Assembly: GCA_965233705.1 (NCBI GenBank)
Contig: CBDDTF010000003.1
Coordinates: 1,116,001-1,180,000, forward strand
From: Algihabitans sp965233705
GTDB taxonomy: Bacteria > Pseudomonadota > Alphaproteobacteria > Kiloniellales > DSM-21159
Reading direction: 5' to 3'
DNA length: 64,000 bases
Shown: positions 8,648 to 17,578 of the stretch, in pieces
Layout: each line of letters starts with the position of its first letter
Numbering within the stretch: the stretch's first letter is position 1
Position numbers and translations under genes: made by a program
Notes under the pieces: model-generated
The model's input: only the letters and a program-made list of their open reading frames with translations
Databases searched by the model: none
What the model was told of the DNA's origin: nothing

Positions 8648-9901
8648 TTAACCGGCCGGGTCGGCGTCCGCCGACGGGTCCGGCCGCAGCGCCGCCACCG
8701 CCAGGTCGTCCTCGAGCCCGCGCAGCCTGCGGCGACCCAGGTCCTGCCAGCCGGCGCCGGGCACCCGGGCGACGAAGTCGGCGCTGGCCACGACCGGGCA
8801 CTCCAGCATCTTGCTCGCCTCCTCCAGGCGGGCGGCGCGGTTGACCGCGCGGCCGACGGCGGTGAACTCCAGCCGCTCGCGGGTGCCGATGTTGCCGAAC
8901 AGCAGCTCGCCCAGGTGCAGGCCCAGGCCGAAGCGCAGGGTCGGCGCGCCGCGCGCCGCGCGCTCCCGGTTCAGCACCGCCATGTCGGCCAGGGCCCGCC
9001 GCGCCGCCGCCACCGCCGCGGCGCAGGCCGTGTCGGCCGCAGCGCCCTCGACCGGGAAGATCGCCAGCACCGCGTCGCCGATCAGCAGCAGCACCTGCCC
9101 GCCCTCGGCCATCACCGCGCCGGCGGTCGCCTCGAAGTAGGCATCGAGGGTTTCCAGGTAGGTTTGCGGGTCGACCCGCTCGGCCAGCGCCGTCGAGCCG
9201 CGCAGGTCGGAGTACCAGATCGCCGCCTCGACCCGTTGACCGTCGCCGCGCCGGATCTGGCCGTCGAGCACCCGCTCCGCCGCCGCCTCGCCCAGATAGG
9301 CGGAGAGCACGTTGCGCGCGAGCTGCTCGCGCATCACCACCTTGAGGGCGACGGCCAGCCGCGCCTGGACCCGGCGCAGGGCCGCGACCTCCCCCTCGGT
9401 GAAGCCGCCGGGCCGCCGCGTGGCGAAGGACCCGACGGCGCCGTCGATCCGCTCCCGCTCGAAGGCGGCGAACCAGGCGAGGTAGTCGGTGTAGCCCGCC
9501 ACCGCCAGGTCCTCCAGCAGCGGAAAATCCAGCATGGCCTCGGGGCCGCTCAGGTGCCGGCGCAGCAGCGGCAGGTTCTTCTCGGTCAGCCAGTGCAGCG
9601 GGCTGCGCTTCCACTGCGGGCTGCTCTCGCTGCTGCCATGGGCGAAGCGCTCGGTCTCCAACCCCGACTCGCGGGTCCAGGTGAAGGCCAGAGTCTCGAA
9701 CAGGGGATGCAGGGTGGTCAGGCCGATATTGCCGCGCGCCACCGGCAGGCCGGCGGCGATCAGCCCGTCGAACACGCCGGTCAGCAAGCTCTCCAGCCGA
9801 CAGCCCGACAGCGCCTGCTGCATCAGCCAGTTGGTCAGCTCGTCGACCAGCACCTCGTGCCGGCGCGCCGGCACCGCCCGCGCGTTGGGCCCCTCCGCCA
9901 T
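8648..9901 (-). CDS. Class III adenylate/guanylate cyclase paralogue lacking the purine-specifying lysine
   Basis: Protein of 417 aa, similar along its whole length to the cyclase at 105-1328. Shared blocks are LHPLF, DFPLLEDL, GYTDY, SFATRRPGGF and IRRGDGQ before the catalytic domain. Metal-binding Asp residues are present in WYSDLRGSTALAE and LIGDAVLAIFP, and Asn/Arg in GRAVNRAARLE. However, the Lys that precedes FVGD in the paralogue is Leu here (VLLLIGDAV). Substrate choice or activity may therefore differ, or the protein may act as a heterodimer partner. ATG 9901 is used, preceded by GGGGGAAG; an upstream in-frame ATG at 9985 would run through a short tandem repeat. Confidence 0.82.
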   Translation of the reverse strand: MAEGPNARAVPARRHEVLVDELTNWLMQQALSGCRLESLLTGVFDGLIAAGLPVARGNIGLTTLHPLFETLAFTWTRESGLETERFAHGSSESSPQWKRSPLHWLTEKNLPLLRRHLSGPEAMLDFPLLEDLAVAGYTDYLAWFAAFERERIDGAVGSFATRRPGGFTEGEVAALRRVQARLAVALKVVMREQLARNVLSAYLGEAAAERVLDGQIRRGDGQRVEAAIWYSDLRGSTALAERVDPQTYLETLDAYFEATAGAVMAEGGQVLLLIGDAVLAIFPVEGAAADTACAAAVAAARRALADMAVLNRERAARGAPTLRFGLGLHLGELLFGNIGTRERLEFTAVGRAVNRAARLEEASKMLECPVVASADFVARVPGAGWQDLGRRRLRGLEDDLAVAALRPDPSADADPAG

Positions 9902-9914
9902 GGCGTCTTCCCCC

Positions 9915-9957
9915 CGCCTTCGCCGTCCCGCCTTCGCCGTCCCGCCTTCGCCGTCGC
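9915..9957. repeat. 14-bp tandem repeat (unit CGCCTTCGCCGTCC), three copies
   Basis: Three near-perfect copies just upstream of the minus-strand cyclase start, in the 173-bp gap to the divergent glutaryl-CoA dehydrogenase gene. Confidence 0.8.
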
Positions 9958-10074
9958 CCCAGTCTAGCAGACGCATGCCCGTCATGAGCCCCCTACCCTC
10001 GGCCGGTGCCGCGCGATATGTTGCCCTGCAACAGAACCGACAAGACGACCCGACTTTCCGGAGGACCGACCGCC

Positions 10075-11307
10075 ATGAGCCCCGCCGAGCCCGCCACCAA
10101 GCTGCAGTCCGCCAGCACTCAGGGCCAAGGCGCCCGCTTCCAGTGGGACGACCCCTTCCTGCTCGAGGAGCAGCTCACCGAAGAGGAGCGGATGATCCGC
10201 GACGCGGCCCGACAGTACTGCCGCGAGAAGCTGATGCCGCGCGTCCTCGAGGCCAACCGCCACGAGCGCTTCGACCGCGAGATCATGACCGAGCTGGGCG
10301 AACTCGGCCTGCTCGGCGCCACCCTGCCCGAGGAATACGGCTGCGCCGGCGCCAACTACGTCTCCTACGGCCTGGTCGCGCGCGAGGTCGAGCGGGTCGA
10401 CAGCGGCTATCGCTCGGCCCTCTCGGTGCAGTCCTCGCTGGTCATGCACCCGATCTACGCCTGGGGCGACGAGGCCCAGCGCAAGAAGTACCTGCCCAAG
10501 CTGGCCAGCGGCGAGTGGGTCGGCTGCTTCGGCCTGACCGAGCCCGACGCCGGCTCGGACCCCGCCTCGATGCGCACCGTCGCCAAGAAGGTCGACGGCG
10601 GCTACCGCCTCAGTGGCGCCAAGATGTGGATCACCAACTCGCCGATCGCCGACGTCTTCGTGGTCTGGGCCAAGTCGGAGGCACACGACGGCAAGATCAA
10701 GGGCTTCGTGCTGGAAAAGGGCATGGAGGGCCTGAGCGCGCCGAAGATCGAAGGCAAGTTCTCCCTGCGCGCCTCGATCACCGGCGAGATCGTGATGGAC
10801 AACGTGCTGGTGCCCGAGGCGAACCTGCTGCCCAACGCCAGCGGCCTGCGTGGCCCCTTCGAGTGCCTCAACCGCGCCCGCTACGGCATCGCCTGGGGCG
10901 CGCTGGGCGCCGCCGAGTTCTGCTGGCAGGCGGCGCGCGACTACACGCTCGAGCGCCAGATGTTCGGCAAGCCGCTGGCCGCCACCCAGTTGGTCCAGAA
11001 GAAGCTCGCCGACATGCAGACCGAGATCACGCTGGGCCTGCAGAGTGCCCTGCGCGTCGGCCGCCTGATGGACGAGGGCAAGCTGATGCCCGAGGCGATC
11101 AGCCTGGTGAAGCGCAACTCCTGCGGCAAGGCGCTGGACATCGCGCGCACCGCCCGCGACATGCACGGCGGCAACGGCGTGTCCGACGAGTACCATGTGA
11201 TCCGCCACGTGATGAACCTGGAGGCAGTCAACACCTACGAGGGCACCCACGACGTGCACGCCCTGATCCTGGGGCGCTCGCAGACCGGCATCCAGGCCTT
11301 CGGCTGA
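10075..11307 (+). CDS. gcdH: Glutaryl-CoA dehydrogenase
   Basis: FAD acyl-CoA dehydrogenase of 410 aa that converts glutaryl-CoA to crotonyl-CoA plus CO2 in lysine and tryptophan breakdown. The FAD/substrate block FGLTEPDAGSDPASM and the C-terminal ARDMHGGNGVSDEYHVIRH region are diagnostic of GCDH. The catalytic base is Glu389 in AVNTYEGTHDVH. ATG 10075 has GGAGGA about 9 nt upstream. The PPOX-flavoprotein gene follows after 7 bp and is probably cotranscribed. Confidence 0.93.
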   Translation: MSPAEPATKLQSASTQGQGARFQWDDPFLLEEQLTEEERMIRDAARQYCREKLMPRVLEANRHERFDREIMTELGELGLLGATLPEEYGCAGANYVSYGLVAREVERVDSGYRSALSVQSSLVMHPIYAWGDEAQRKKYLPKLASGEWVGCFGLTEPDAGSDPASMRTVAKKVDGGYRLSGAKMWITNSPIADVFVVWAKSEAHDGKIKGFVLEKGMEGLSAPKIEGKFSLRASITGEIVMDNVLVPEANLLPNASGLRGPFECLNRARYGIAWGALGAAEFCWQAARDYTLERQMFGKPLAATQLVQKKLADMQTEITLGLQSALRVGRLMDEGKLMPEAISLVKRNSCGKALDIARTARDMHGGNGVSDEYHVIRHVMNLEAVNTYEGTHDVHALILGRSQTGIQAFG

Positions 11308-11314
11308 GGCCGGC

Positions 11315-11929
11315 ATGACCCAGCGGATCGACAGCCCGGAGGCTCTGCGGGCGCACTACGGGTCGCCGAAGGACACGGTCGAGCTGAAGCGGCTCGACCG
11401 TGTCGACCGGCACTGCCGCGCCCTGATCGCGGCCTCGCCCTTCGTCGTGCTCGGCACCTCCGATGCCGAGGGCAACCAGGACGTCAGCCCGCGCGGCGAT
11501 CCGCCGGGCTTCGTCCAGGTGCTCGATGAGCGCCACCTGCTGCTGCCTGACCGCCCCGGCAACAAGCTGACCGACAGCCTGTCGAACCTGCTGAGCAACC
11601 CCAAGGTCGGCCTGCTGTTCCTGGTGCCGGGTATGAACGAGACCCTGCGGGTCAACGGCCGCGCCGAGATCGTCACCGATCCGGCGCTGCTGGAGCCGCT
11701 GGCGGTCCAGGGCAAGCCGCCGCTCTCCGCCTTGCGGATCACCGTGGAGGAAGCCTTCCTGCACTGCGCCAAGGCCTTCATCCGCGCCAAGCTGTGGGAC
11801 CCGGACAGCCGGGTCGACCGTGCCAGCTTCCCGACCCTGGGGCGCATGCTGGCCGACCAGATCCAGGGCCTGGATGCCGAGGAGGTCGACGCCGGCGTCG
11901 CGGAGTCCTACCGCGAGCGGCTCTACTAA
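11315..11929 (+). CDS. FMN-dependent PPOX-type flavoprotein (MSMEG_1061-like)
   Basis: Pyridoxamine-phosphate-oxidase-fold protein of 204 aa. The N-terminal half has FVVLGTSDAEGNQDVSPRGD, the FMN-binding split-barrel strands with the conserved SPRGD. LLLPDRPGNKLTDSLSNLL and VGLLFLVPG follow, and the C-terminal HCAKAFIRAKLW is typical of the subfamily. The reaction is unknown; relatives reduce diverse substrates with F420 or FMN. Its TAA stop overlaps the stop of the convergent gene by 3 bp (11927-11929 and 11926-11928). Confidence 0.82.
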   Translation: MTQRIDSPEALRAHYGSPKDTVELKRLDRVDRHCRALIAASPFVVLGTSDAEGNQDVSPRGDPPGFVQVLDERHLLLPDRPGNKLTDSLSNLLSNPKVGLLFLVPGMNETLRVNGRAEIVTDPALLEPLAVQGKPPLSALRITVEEAFLHCAKAFIRAKLWDPDSRVDRASFPTLGRMLADQIQGLDAEEVDAGVAESYRERLY

Positions 11930-13107
11930 GGCCGGCTGTCCGCCGCGCCGAGCAGCGCCCGGCACAGCCCCAGCAGCTCGGCTTCGTCGTAGGCGCGGCA
12001 GTTGCTCGCCAGCATCGGCGCGTTCTCCGGCCGGCGGGCCTCGGCCGCCAGCGCGGCGGCCTCCAGGCCGAGGGCGCTGAGGTCGCGGTCCAGGCCGACC
12101 TCGTCCAAAAGACGCCGATAGGCGGCGGGAAGCTGGCCGGCGGCGTCGGCGTCGGCGCCGTCCAGCCCGAGGGCACGCGCCACCGCGCCGTGCGCGGCCG
12201 GCGCGGCGGCGGCATTGGGCGCCAGGGCGACCGCCAGGGCCAGCCCGACGGCGCGGCCGTGATGCACGCCGCCCAGGGTGCCCAGCGCATGCCCCAACGC
12301 ATGGGCGACGCCGGTGCCGGCGGTGTCGATCGCCTGGCCGGCCAGTAAGGCGGCGCGCTGCAGCCCGCCGCGCGCGCTCAGGTCGTCGCCCTGGACCACG
12401 GCGCGGCGCAGGTGGCCGGCGACCAGGCGCACCGCCTCCAGCGCCGGCGCCCGCGAGAAACTGTGGGCGTTGCGGTTGGTCGCCGCCTCGATGGCGTGAA
12501 CCAGGGCGTCGACGCCGGTCGCCGCCGTGAGCTGCGACGGCAACCCGACGGTCAGCTCCGGATCGAGGATCGCCACGCGCGGCAGCAGCTCCGCCCCCCA
12601 GGCCCAGAGCTTGGTGCCGTCTGCGCCGGAGAAGATGGCGACCCGCGTGGCCTCGGCGCCGGTGCCGGCGGTGGTCGGCAACGCGATCAGCGGCAGCGCA
12701 CCGGGCGGCAGAGGGCGCGCGCCCAGGGCGTAGTCGAGGCTGGTGGCCGGCGCGCCCTCCGCCGCCCCGGCCACGGCGGCCGCCAGCTTGGCCACGTCCA
12801 GCGCCGAGCCGCCGCCCAGCCCGACCACCAGCCGCGCCCCGGCCTGGCGTGCCAGCGCGACGGCGGCGTCGACCTGCGCCGCCTTCGGGTCGCTGCTCAG
12901 GGCACTGGTGGTCGCCACCCCGAAACCGGCCGCCGTGAGCCGCGCCTCGACCTCGCCGGCCAGCCGGGCGATGCCCGGGTCGGCGACCAGCAGCAGCGGC
13001 GCCGGCCCGCCGCCGGCAAGGACCGCGGCCTCGCGCGCCAGGCCGGCGGCCGCGCCGGGCCCGCTGAGCACCCGCGGCCCGCGAGTCCACTCCACGATCT
13101 CGGTCAT
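11926..13107 (-). CDS. Iron-containing (group III) alcohol dehydrogenase
   Basis: NAD(P)-dependent dehydrogenase of 393 aa. The nucleotide-binding motif GLGGGSALDVAK (residues 96-107) and LPTTAGTGAEATRVAIF are family hallmarks. Metal ligands are Asp200 and His204 (TGVDALVHAIEA), His269 (GVAHALGHALG) and His283 (GVHHGRAVG), so the Fe or Zn site is intact. It is divergent from the dehydratase gene at 13297, 189 bp away, and could act with it in sugar-acid or diol catabolism. The substrate is not predictable. Confidence 0.87.
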   Translation of the reverse strand: MTEIVEWTRGPRVLSGPGAAAGLAREAAVLAGGGPAPLLLVADPGIARLAGEVEARLTAAGFGVATTSALSSDPKAAQVDAAVALARQAGARLVVGLGGGSALDVAKLAAAVAGAAEGAPATSLDYALGARPLPPGALPLIALPTTAGTGAEATRVAIFSGADGTKLWAWGAELLPRVAILDPELTVGLPSQLTAATGVDALVHAIEAATNRNAHSFSRAPALEAVRLVAGHLRRAVVQGDDLSARGGLQRAALLAGQAIDTAGTGVAHALGHALGTLGGVHHGRAVGLALAVALAPNAAAAPAAHGAVARALGLDGADADAAGQLPAAYRRLLDEVGLDRDLSALGLEAAALAAEARRPENAPMLASNCRAYDEAELLGLCRALLGAADSRP

Positions 13108-13296
13108 GCCCCGCCGTCTCCCCGGTCTCGTCTGGCGTTTTCGTGCGGCCGCGCAGGCTACCTGCCGGCCGGGGGCGCTGTCGCGGGGGAATTTTCCTGT
13201 CGCCTCAGGCTTTTCGTTGACGCCTTGGCACACCCGTCGCAGGCTCCGGCCGAGAATCCACAGCCAGCGCGCGCAAGGGGGGAAAGCAGGTCTGCC

Positions 13297-14406
13297 ATGG
13301 AGATCACCCGCATCGTCCAAAGCGTGCATCGGCTGCTGCTGGACCCGCCCTTCCAGGCCTCCTGGGACACGCGGCCGCGCCGGCATTTCGACCTGCAGCT
13401 CGTGCGCGTCGAGACCGACGCCGGCCTGGTCGGCATCGGCGCCGGCGATGCCATGCCGGGCTTCGCCGGTCACGAGGACCTCTTCGTCGGCCAGGACCCG
13501 CGCGACCTGGAGCGGCACTTCCGGGTGATCGAGAATCTTTCCTTCCACTACGGCCGCTGCTGGCCGCTCGACCTCGCGCTCTGGGACCTCTTCGGCAAGA
13601 TTCTGGAGGAGCCGATCTGGCGCCTGCTCGGCGGGGCCTCCGACCGGGTGGCACTCTACGCCTCCTCCGGCTCGCTGCGCGACGGCGAGGAGCTGGTCGA
13701 CCTCGCCCAGGCGGTGCGCGAGGAGGGCTTCCAGGCGCTCAAGCTGCGCTTCCAGCGGCCCCACTGGCGCCAGGACGTGGCGGTGGTCGAGCGCGTGCGC
13801 CGCGCGGTCGGCGACGATCTGGAGCTGATGGTGGACTGCAACCAGGGCTGGCGCATGCCCTGGGACACGGCCCCGCCCTGGAGCCTGAAGGACGCGCTGG
13901 TGGTGGCCGAGTACCTCGAGGATCTCGACGTCTACTGGATGGAGGAACCGCTGCACCGCGGCGACTACGCCGGCATGGCCAGGCTGCGCGAGACGGTCGG
14001 CCTGCGCATCGCGGGCGCCGAGATGACGCGCGAGCTGCACGAGCTGCGCGAGCTCGTCGAGCGCCGCTGCCTCGACGTGATCCAGACCGATGCCGTATGC
14101 ACCGGCGGGATCACCGGGCTGCGCCGCATCGCCCGCAGCGCCGTCGATGCCGGGCTGGAGTTCACGCCGCACACCTGGGGCCACGGCATCGGCCTGCTCG
14201 CCAACGCCCACCTGGCCGCCGGGGTCGGCGGCTGCCGCTTCCTCGAGTACCCCTTCGATCCCCCGACCTGGACGCCGGAGCGCCGCGACTTCGGCCTGGT
14301 CGAGCCGGCGGTCGCCGACGACGAGGGCGTGCTGGTCCTCGGCGAGGCCCCGGGCCTGGGGATCGAGCTGGACGAGGAGCGCCTGGCGGAGACCCGGATC
14401 GGGTGA
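13297..14406 (+). CDS. Mandelate racemase / muconate-lactonizing enzyme family dehydratase
   Basis: Enolase-superfamily enzyme of 369 aa, most likely an acid-sugar dehydratase or racemase. The barrel shows the Lys149-x-Arg151 pair (LKLRF), metal ligands Asp180 (MVDCNQGW), Glu216 (WMEEPL) and Glu242 (AGAEM), and the opposite-face base His292 (FTPHTWG). The N-terminal capping domain ends near residue 115. It overlaps the patatin gene (GTGA, 4 bp), so the two are translationally coupled. The substrate is not deducible. Confidence 0.87.
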   Translation: MEITRIVQSVHRLLLDPPFQASWDTRPRRHFDLQLVRVETDAGLVGIGAGDAMPGFAGHEDLFVGQDPRDLERHFRVIENLSFHYGRCWPLDLALWDLFGKILEEPIWRLLGGASDRVALYASSGSLRDGEELVDLAQAVREEGFQALKLRFQRPHWRQDVAVVERVRRAVGDDLELMVDCNQGWRMPWDTAPPWSLKDALVVAEYLEDLDVYWMEEPLHRGDYAGMARLRETVGLRIAGAEMTRELHELRELVERRCLDVIQTDAVCTGGITGLRRIARSAVDAGLEFTPHTWGHGIGLLANAHLAAGVGGCRFLEYPFDPPTWTPERRDFGLVEPAVADDEGVLVLGEAPGLGIELDEERLAETRIG

Positions 14407-15374
14407 GCGCGCAGGCGTCAGAGACGGCCGACCGCCCTGCCCCCCGGACGCCGGCCCACCCCCGCCTGGGCCTGGTCCTGGGCAGCGGCTCGGCGCGCGG
14501 CTGGGCGCATATCGGCATCCTGCAGGAGCTGGAGGCGGCCGGCCTGCGCCCGGACATCGTGGTCGGCTCCTCGATCGGGGCCCTGGTGGGCGGCGCCTAT
14601 GTGGCCGGCGGGCTGGAGCGGCTGACCGACTGGGCCCTGACCTTCAACCGCCTCGACGCCCTGCGCACCCTGGACCTGCGCATCGCCAACGGCGGTCTGC
14701 TGGGCGGCGCCCGTCTGATGCGCCGGCTGCTCAGCCCGCACCAGAACGACGCCATCGAGGGCCTGTCGCCGCGCTTCGCCTGCGTCGCCACCGACCTCAA
14801 CAGCGGCCTGGAGATGGCGATCGACGAGGGGCCGCTGGCCGAGGGCGTGCTGGCGTCGCTGGCCATGCCGGGCCTCTTCGCCCCAGTCAAGCGCGGCACG
14901 CAGTGGCTGGTCGACGGCGGCATCGTCGACCCCGTGCCGGTGACCCTGGCCCGCGCCCTCGGCGCGGAGCGCGTGGTCGCGGTCAACCTCAACTCCGGCA
15001 TGGCCAACCGGCGCCGGCAGCGCCGGCGGCAGCGGCGCAGCGCCGGCACGCCGCGCTTCCGCCTGCCGGGCGTCAAGGGCCTGCTGCGCAGCCTGCCGCA
15101 GGACTCCGGTCTGCGCGCGCTGCTGGCGCACACGCCGGAATCCGCCCTGCAGGCGGACATCCCGCGCTATCTCGACGTGGTCTTCGGCTCGATCCACATC
15201 CTGCAGGACTACGTGACCCGCAGCCGCCTGGCCGCCGATGCGCCCGACCTGCTGATCGAGCCGGCTCTGCAGGACATGGCGCTGCTGGAGTTCCACCGCG
15301 CCGAGGAGGCGATCGCCGCCGGCCGCAGCGCGATGCGCGCGCAGCTGGCCGAGCTGGAGGCGCTGCGGGGCTAG
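14403..15374 (+). CDS. Patatin-like phospholipase (RssA-type)
   Basis: Serine lipid acyl hydrolase of 323 aa. The oxyanion motif GSGSARGWAH (residues 27-36), nucleophile Ser57 in GSSIG and Asp171 in VDGGIVDP form the patatin dyad. An Arg-rich stretch (RRRQRRRQRR, about residues 200-210) could bind anionic membranes. The GTG start overlaps the preceding stop. The TAG stop at 15372-15374 is the first triplet of palindromic repeat module A. Confidence 0.88.
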   Translation: MSAQASETADRPAPRTPAHPRLGLVLGSGSARGWAHIGILQELEAAGLRPDIVVGSSIGALVGGAYVAGGLERLTDWALTFNRLDALRTLDLRIANGGLLGGARLMRRLLSPHQNDAIEGLSPRFACVATDLNSGLEMAIDEGPLAEGVLASLAMPGLFAPVKRGTQWLVDGGIVDPVPVTLARALGAERVVAVNLNSGMANRRRQRRRQRRSAGTPRFRLPGVKGLLRSLPQDSGLRALLAHTPESALQADIPRYLDVVFGSIHILQDYVTRSRLAADAPDLLIEPALQDMALLEFHRAEEAIAAGRSAMRAQLAELEALRG

Positions 15375-15554
15375 AGCAGATTGTGATCGTTTGGCCCCGC
15401 GGCGTGGGTCCGCCGATCACAAGAAACCTGCTCTACACCAAAGGGTTGGAGTGATTTTTCGCGACCGGCGGGACCGCCTGACCCAGAGGCTTGAAGGGAT
15501 GCTCTGCGACCTGGCCACTCGCCAGGGCGAGTCCCTCAGGTCGGACATCGCTCT
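15372..15554. repeat. Palindromic repeat cluster (A, half B, C)
   Basis: Module A (15372-15435) is nearly identical to the copy at 4715-4779. It is followed by linker CACCAAAGGGTTGG and the left arm only of module B (15450-15484). A module C copy follows (15498-15554; GACCTG and CTCGCC facing GGCGAG and CAGGTC). The cluster lies between convergent patatin and DUF4396-like genes. Loss of the right arm of B shows that modules decay independently. Confidence 0.82.
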
Positions 15555-15565
15555 CGCCCGCCCGG

Positions 15566-16234
15566 TCAGCCGCTGTGCTCGGCCATCTCCTTGGGGCTGT
15601 GCATGCCCTCCTTCACGCCCCAGCGGATCAAGGCGACATTGACCGGATAGGCGGCGAACAGCCCAATCGACAGCGAGACCGCCAGGGCGGCCCAGAACAG
15701 CGCATCGCCCAGGCCCGCCGAGCCGGCCAGCCAGAGGTCCACGGAAATCGCGGTGACCTCCATGATGGTGATCGAGGGAGTCTCGGCCAGGAAGGCGTCC
15801 CACATCGCCTCGCGGAAGCCGACGCCCTCCTGCATCAGCGGCCCCACCGTCAGGGCGTAGCCGGCGAGGTAGGCGCAGGTGAAGGTGAACAGCGCGACAC
15901 CCCACTGCCCCAGGGCGAGCAGCCCGACCGACAGGCTGACGCCGACGATCTCACCGGCGCCGCACCCGGAGTAGCAGTGGGCGACCGAGCGGAAGGCGCG
16001 GCGCCAGGTGTCGTCGCGCGGGATCTGCTTGCGCCCGGAGTAGAAGTAGACCGCGAGGCCGAGCGGGCCCGAGTAAGCCACCGTGAGGATCCAGACCAGC
16101 CTCATCAGGCCGTGGATCTCCGGGTTCGCCACCGTCAGGTCGCGCCAGAGCCACGCCAGGCTGCCGGCGACCAGCGCCACCCAGGTGGCGAGCACATAGG
16201 GGTTCGAGAGAAAAGCCTGCAACGTGTCGAGCAT
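15566..16234 (-). CDS. Multispanning membrane protein, DUF4396-like
   Basis: Integral membrane protein of 222 aa with about six hydrophobic segments, starting MLDTLQAFLSNPY. A central His/Cys-rich motif AHCYSGCGAGEIVG lies at the entrance to a membrane helix and resembles the conserved HC-containing motif I associate with DUF4396. Such residues suggest metal or redox chemistry in the membrane, which is inference only. ATG 16234 is chosen because upstream in-frame sequence has non-coding character. It is divergent from the CidA/LrgA gene. Confidence 0.7.
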   Translation of the reverse strand: MLDTLQAFLSNPYVLATWVALVAGSLAWLWRDLTVANPEIHGLMRLVWILTVAYSGPLGLAVYFYSGRKQIPRDDTWRRAFRSVAHCYSGCGAGEIVGVSLSVGLLALGQWGVALFTFTCAYLAGYALTVGPLMQEGVGFREAMWDAFLAETPSITIMEVTAISVDLWLAGSAGLGDALFWAALAVSLSIGLFAAYPVNVALIRWGVKEGMHSPKEMAEHSG

Positions 16235-16374
16235 GTCCCTGGCAACGCCTGCGCCCAGCCCCGGTTCCTCGAGGTCCGCCGGGTCGCGGCATTGGCCCGA
16301 GAAGGCTGGGTTGTGTCGCCGGCTTTTGCCAGCATGGCCGACCCGCTCCCCCACCTCCAAGGAGTCGCTCGCCC

Positions 16375-16749
16375 ATGCTCTTCTTCCTGACGCTGCTGCT
16401 GGCCTGCCAGCTGGTCGGCGAAGCGGCGGTCCGCCTGATCGACCTGCCGATCCCGGGGCCCGTGGTCGGCATGGCGCTGCTGTTCGTCGGTCTGCTGATC
16501 CGCGGTGCCGAGCCACCCGAGCCGCTGGCCGAGGTCAGTCGCGGCCTGCTGAACAACCTGGCCCTGCTGTTCGTCCCGGCCGGTGTCGGCGTGATGCTGC
16601 ACCTCGACCTCGTCCGCGACGAGTGGTTGCCCATCCTGGCGGCGCTGGCCGGCAGCGCGGTCGTCACCGTCGGCGTCACCGCCCTGCTGCTGGCGCTGCT
16701 GGCGCGGCTGACCGGTGCGCCGCCGAGCGAGGAGGAGACCAAGCGATGA
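16375..16749 (+). CDS. CidA/LrgA family holin-like protein
   Basis: Small inner-membrane protein of 124 aa with four hydrophobic segments. The family block LPIPGPVVGMALLFVGLL (residues 24-41) and LLFVPAGVGVM are both present. LrgA-type proteins modulate murein hydrolase activity or pyruvate/overflow-metabolite transport together with LrgB. Its TGA overlaps the lrgB ATG (16746), so the pair is translationally coupled. Confidence 0.9.
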   Translation: MLFFLTLLLACQLVGEAAVRLIDLPIPGPVVGMALLFVGLLIRGAEPPEPLAEVSRGLLNNLALLFVPAGVGVMLHLDLVRDEWLPILAALAGSAVVTVGVTALLLALLARLTGAPPSEEETKR

Positions 16750-17552
16750 CGGCCGCGGCCCAGCCGGCCCCGGTCGCGGGCCAACCGCCCGCGGCGGGCG
16801 ACCCCCCCGTGGCGGCGACGCCGATCGAGCCCCTGGCCAGCGAGCTCCGCGAAATCTGGGTCTACCTCTCGGCCTCGCCCCTGCTGTTCCTGACCCTGAC
16901 CCTGGCGGCCTACCTGATCGGCGACTGGATCTACCGCAAGGCCCGCCTCAGCCCCTTCGCCAACCCCGTGCTGATCGCGGTGCTGCTGCTGGTCGGGCTG
17001 CTGCTGGCCACCGGCACGCCCTACCGCCGCTACTTCGACGGCGCCCAGTTCGTCCACTTCCTGCTCGGCCCGGCGACCGTGGCGCTGGCGGTGCCGCTCT
17101 ACCGCAACGTCCGGGCCCTGCGGCGTACCCTGCTGCCGCTGCTGGTCGCGCTGATCGGCGGCGCGGCCACGGCGGTCGCCAGCGCGGTGGCCATCGGCTG
17201 GCTGCTCGGCGCCACCCGCGAGACCCTGTTGAGCCTGGCGCCGAAGTCGGTGACCACGCCGATCGCCATGGGCGTGTCGGAGGCGATCGGCGGCCTGCCC
17301 TCGCTGACGGCGGTGCTGGTGATCCTGACGGGAATCCTGGGGGCGGTGCTGGCGACCGGGACCTTGAACCTGCTGCGGGTGCGCGACTGGCGCGCGCGCG
17401 GCTTCGCCATCGGTCTGGCGGCGCATGGGATCGGCACCGCCCGCGCCCTGCAGATCAACGAGGTGGCCGGCGCCTTCTCCTCGCTCGCCATGGGGCTCAA
17501 CGGCCTGGCGACCGCGATCCTGGTGCCGCTGCTCCTGCGGCTGCTCGGCTGA
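16746..17552 (+). CDS. LrgB/CidB family membrane protein
   Basis: Membrane partner of the LrgA-like protein, 268 aa. After a Pro/Ala-rich cytosolic leader (residues 1-35), about seven membrane segments follow. The family signature LAPKSVTTPIAMGVSEAIGG (20 residues) is present, as is AHGIGTARALQINEVAGAFS. ATG 16746 overlaps the preceding stop and is the only start compatible with the LrgB alignment. Confidence 0.92.
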   Translation: MTAAAQPAPVAGQPPAAGDPPVAATPIEPLASELREIWVYLSASPLLFLTLTLAAYLIGDWIYRKARLSPFANPVLIAVLLLVGLLLATGTPYRRYFDGAQFVHFLLGPATVALAVPLYRNVRALRRTLLPLLVALIGGAATAVASAVAIGWLLGATRETLLSLAPKSVTTPIAMGVSEAIGGLPSLTAVLVILTGILGAVLATGTLNLLRVRDWRARGFAIGLAAHGIGTARALQINEVAGAFSSLAMGLNGLATAILVPLLLRLLG

Positions 17553-17578
17553 GCCGGGCGCGCGGCCCCGGCGCCGGG

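Noticed and set aside
12412..13296. N-terminal extension of the enolase-superfamily gene
   Set aside because: It is antisense to the alcohol dehydrogenase. The family alignment begins at the ATG at 13297.
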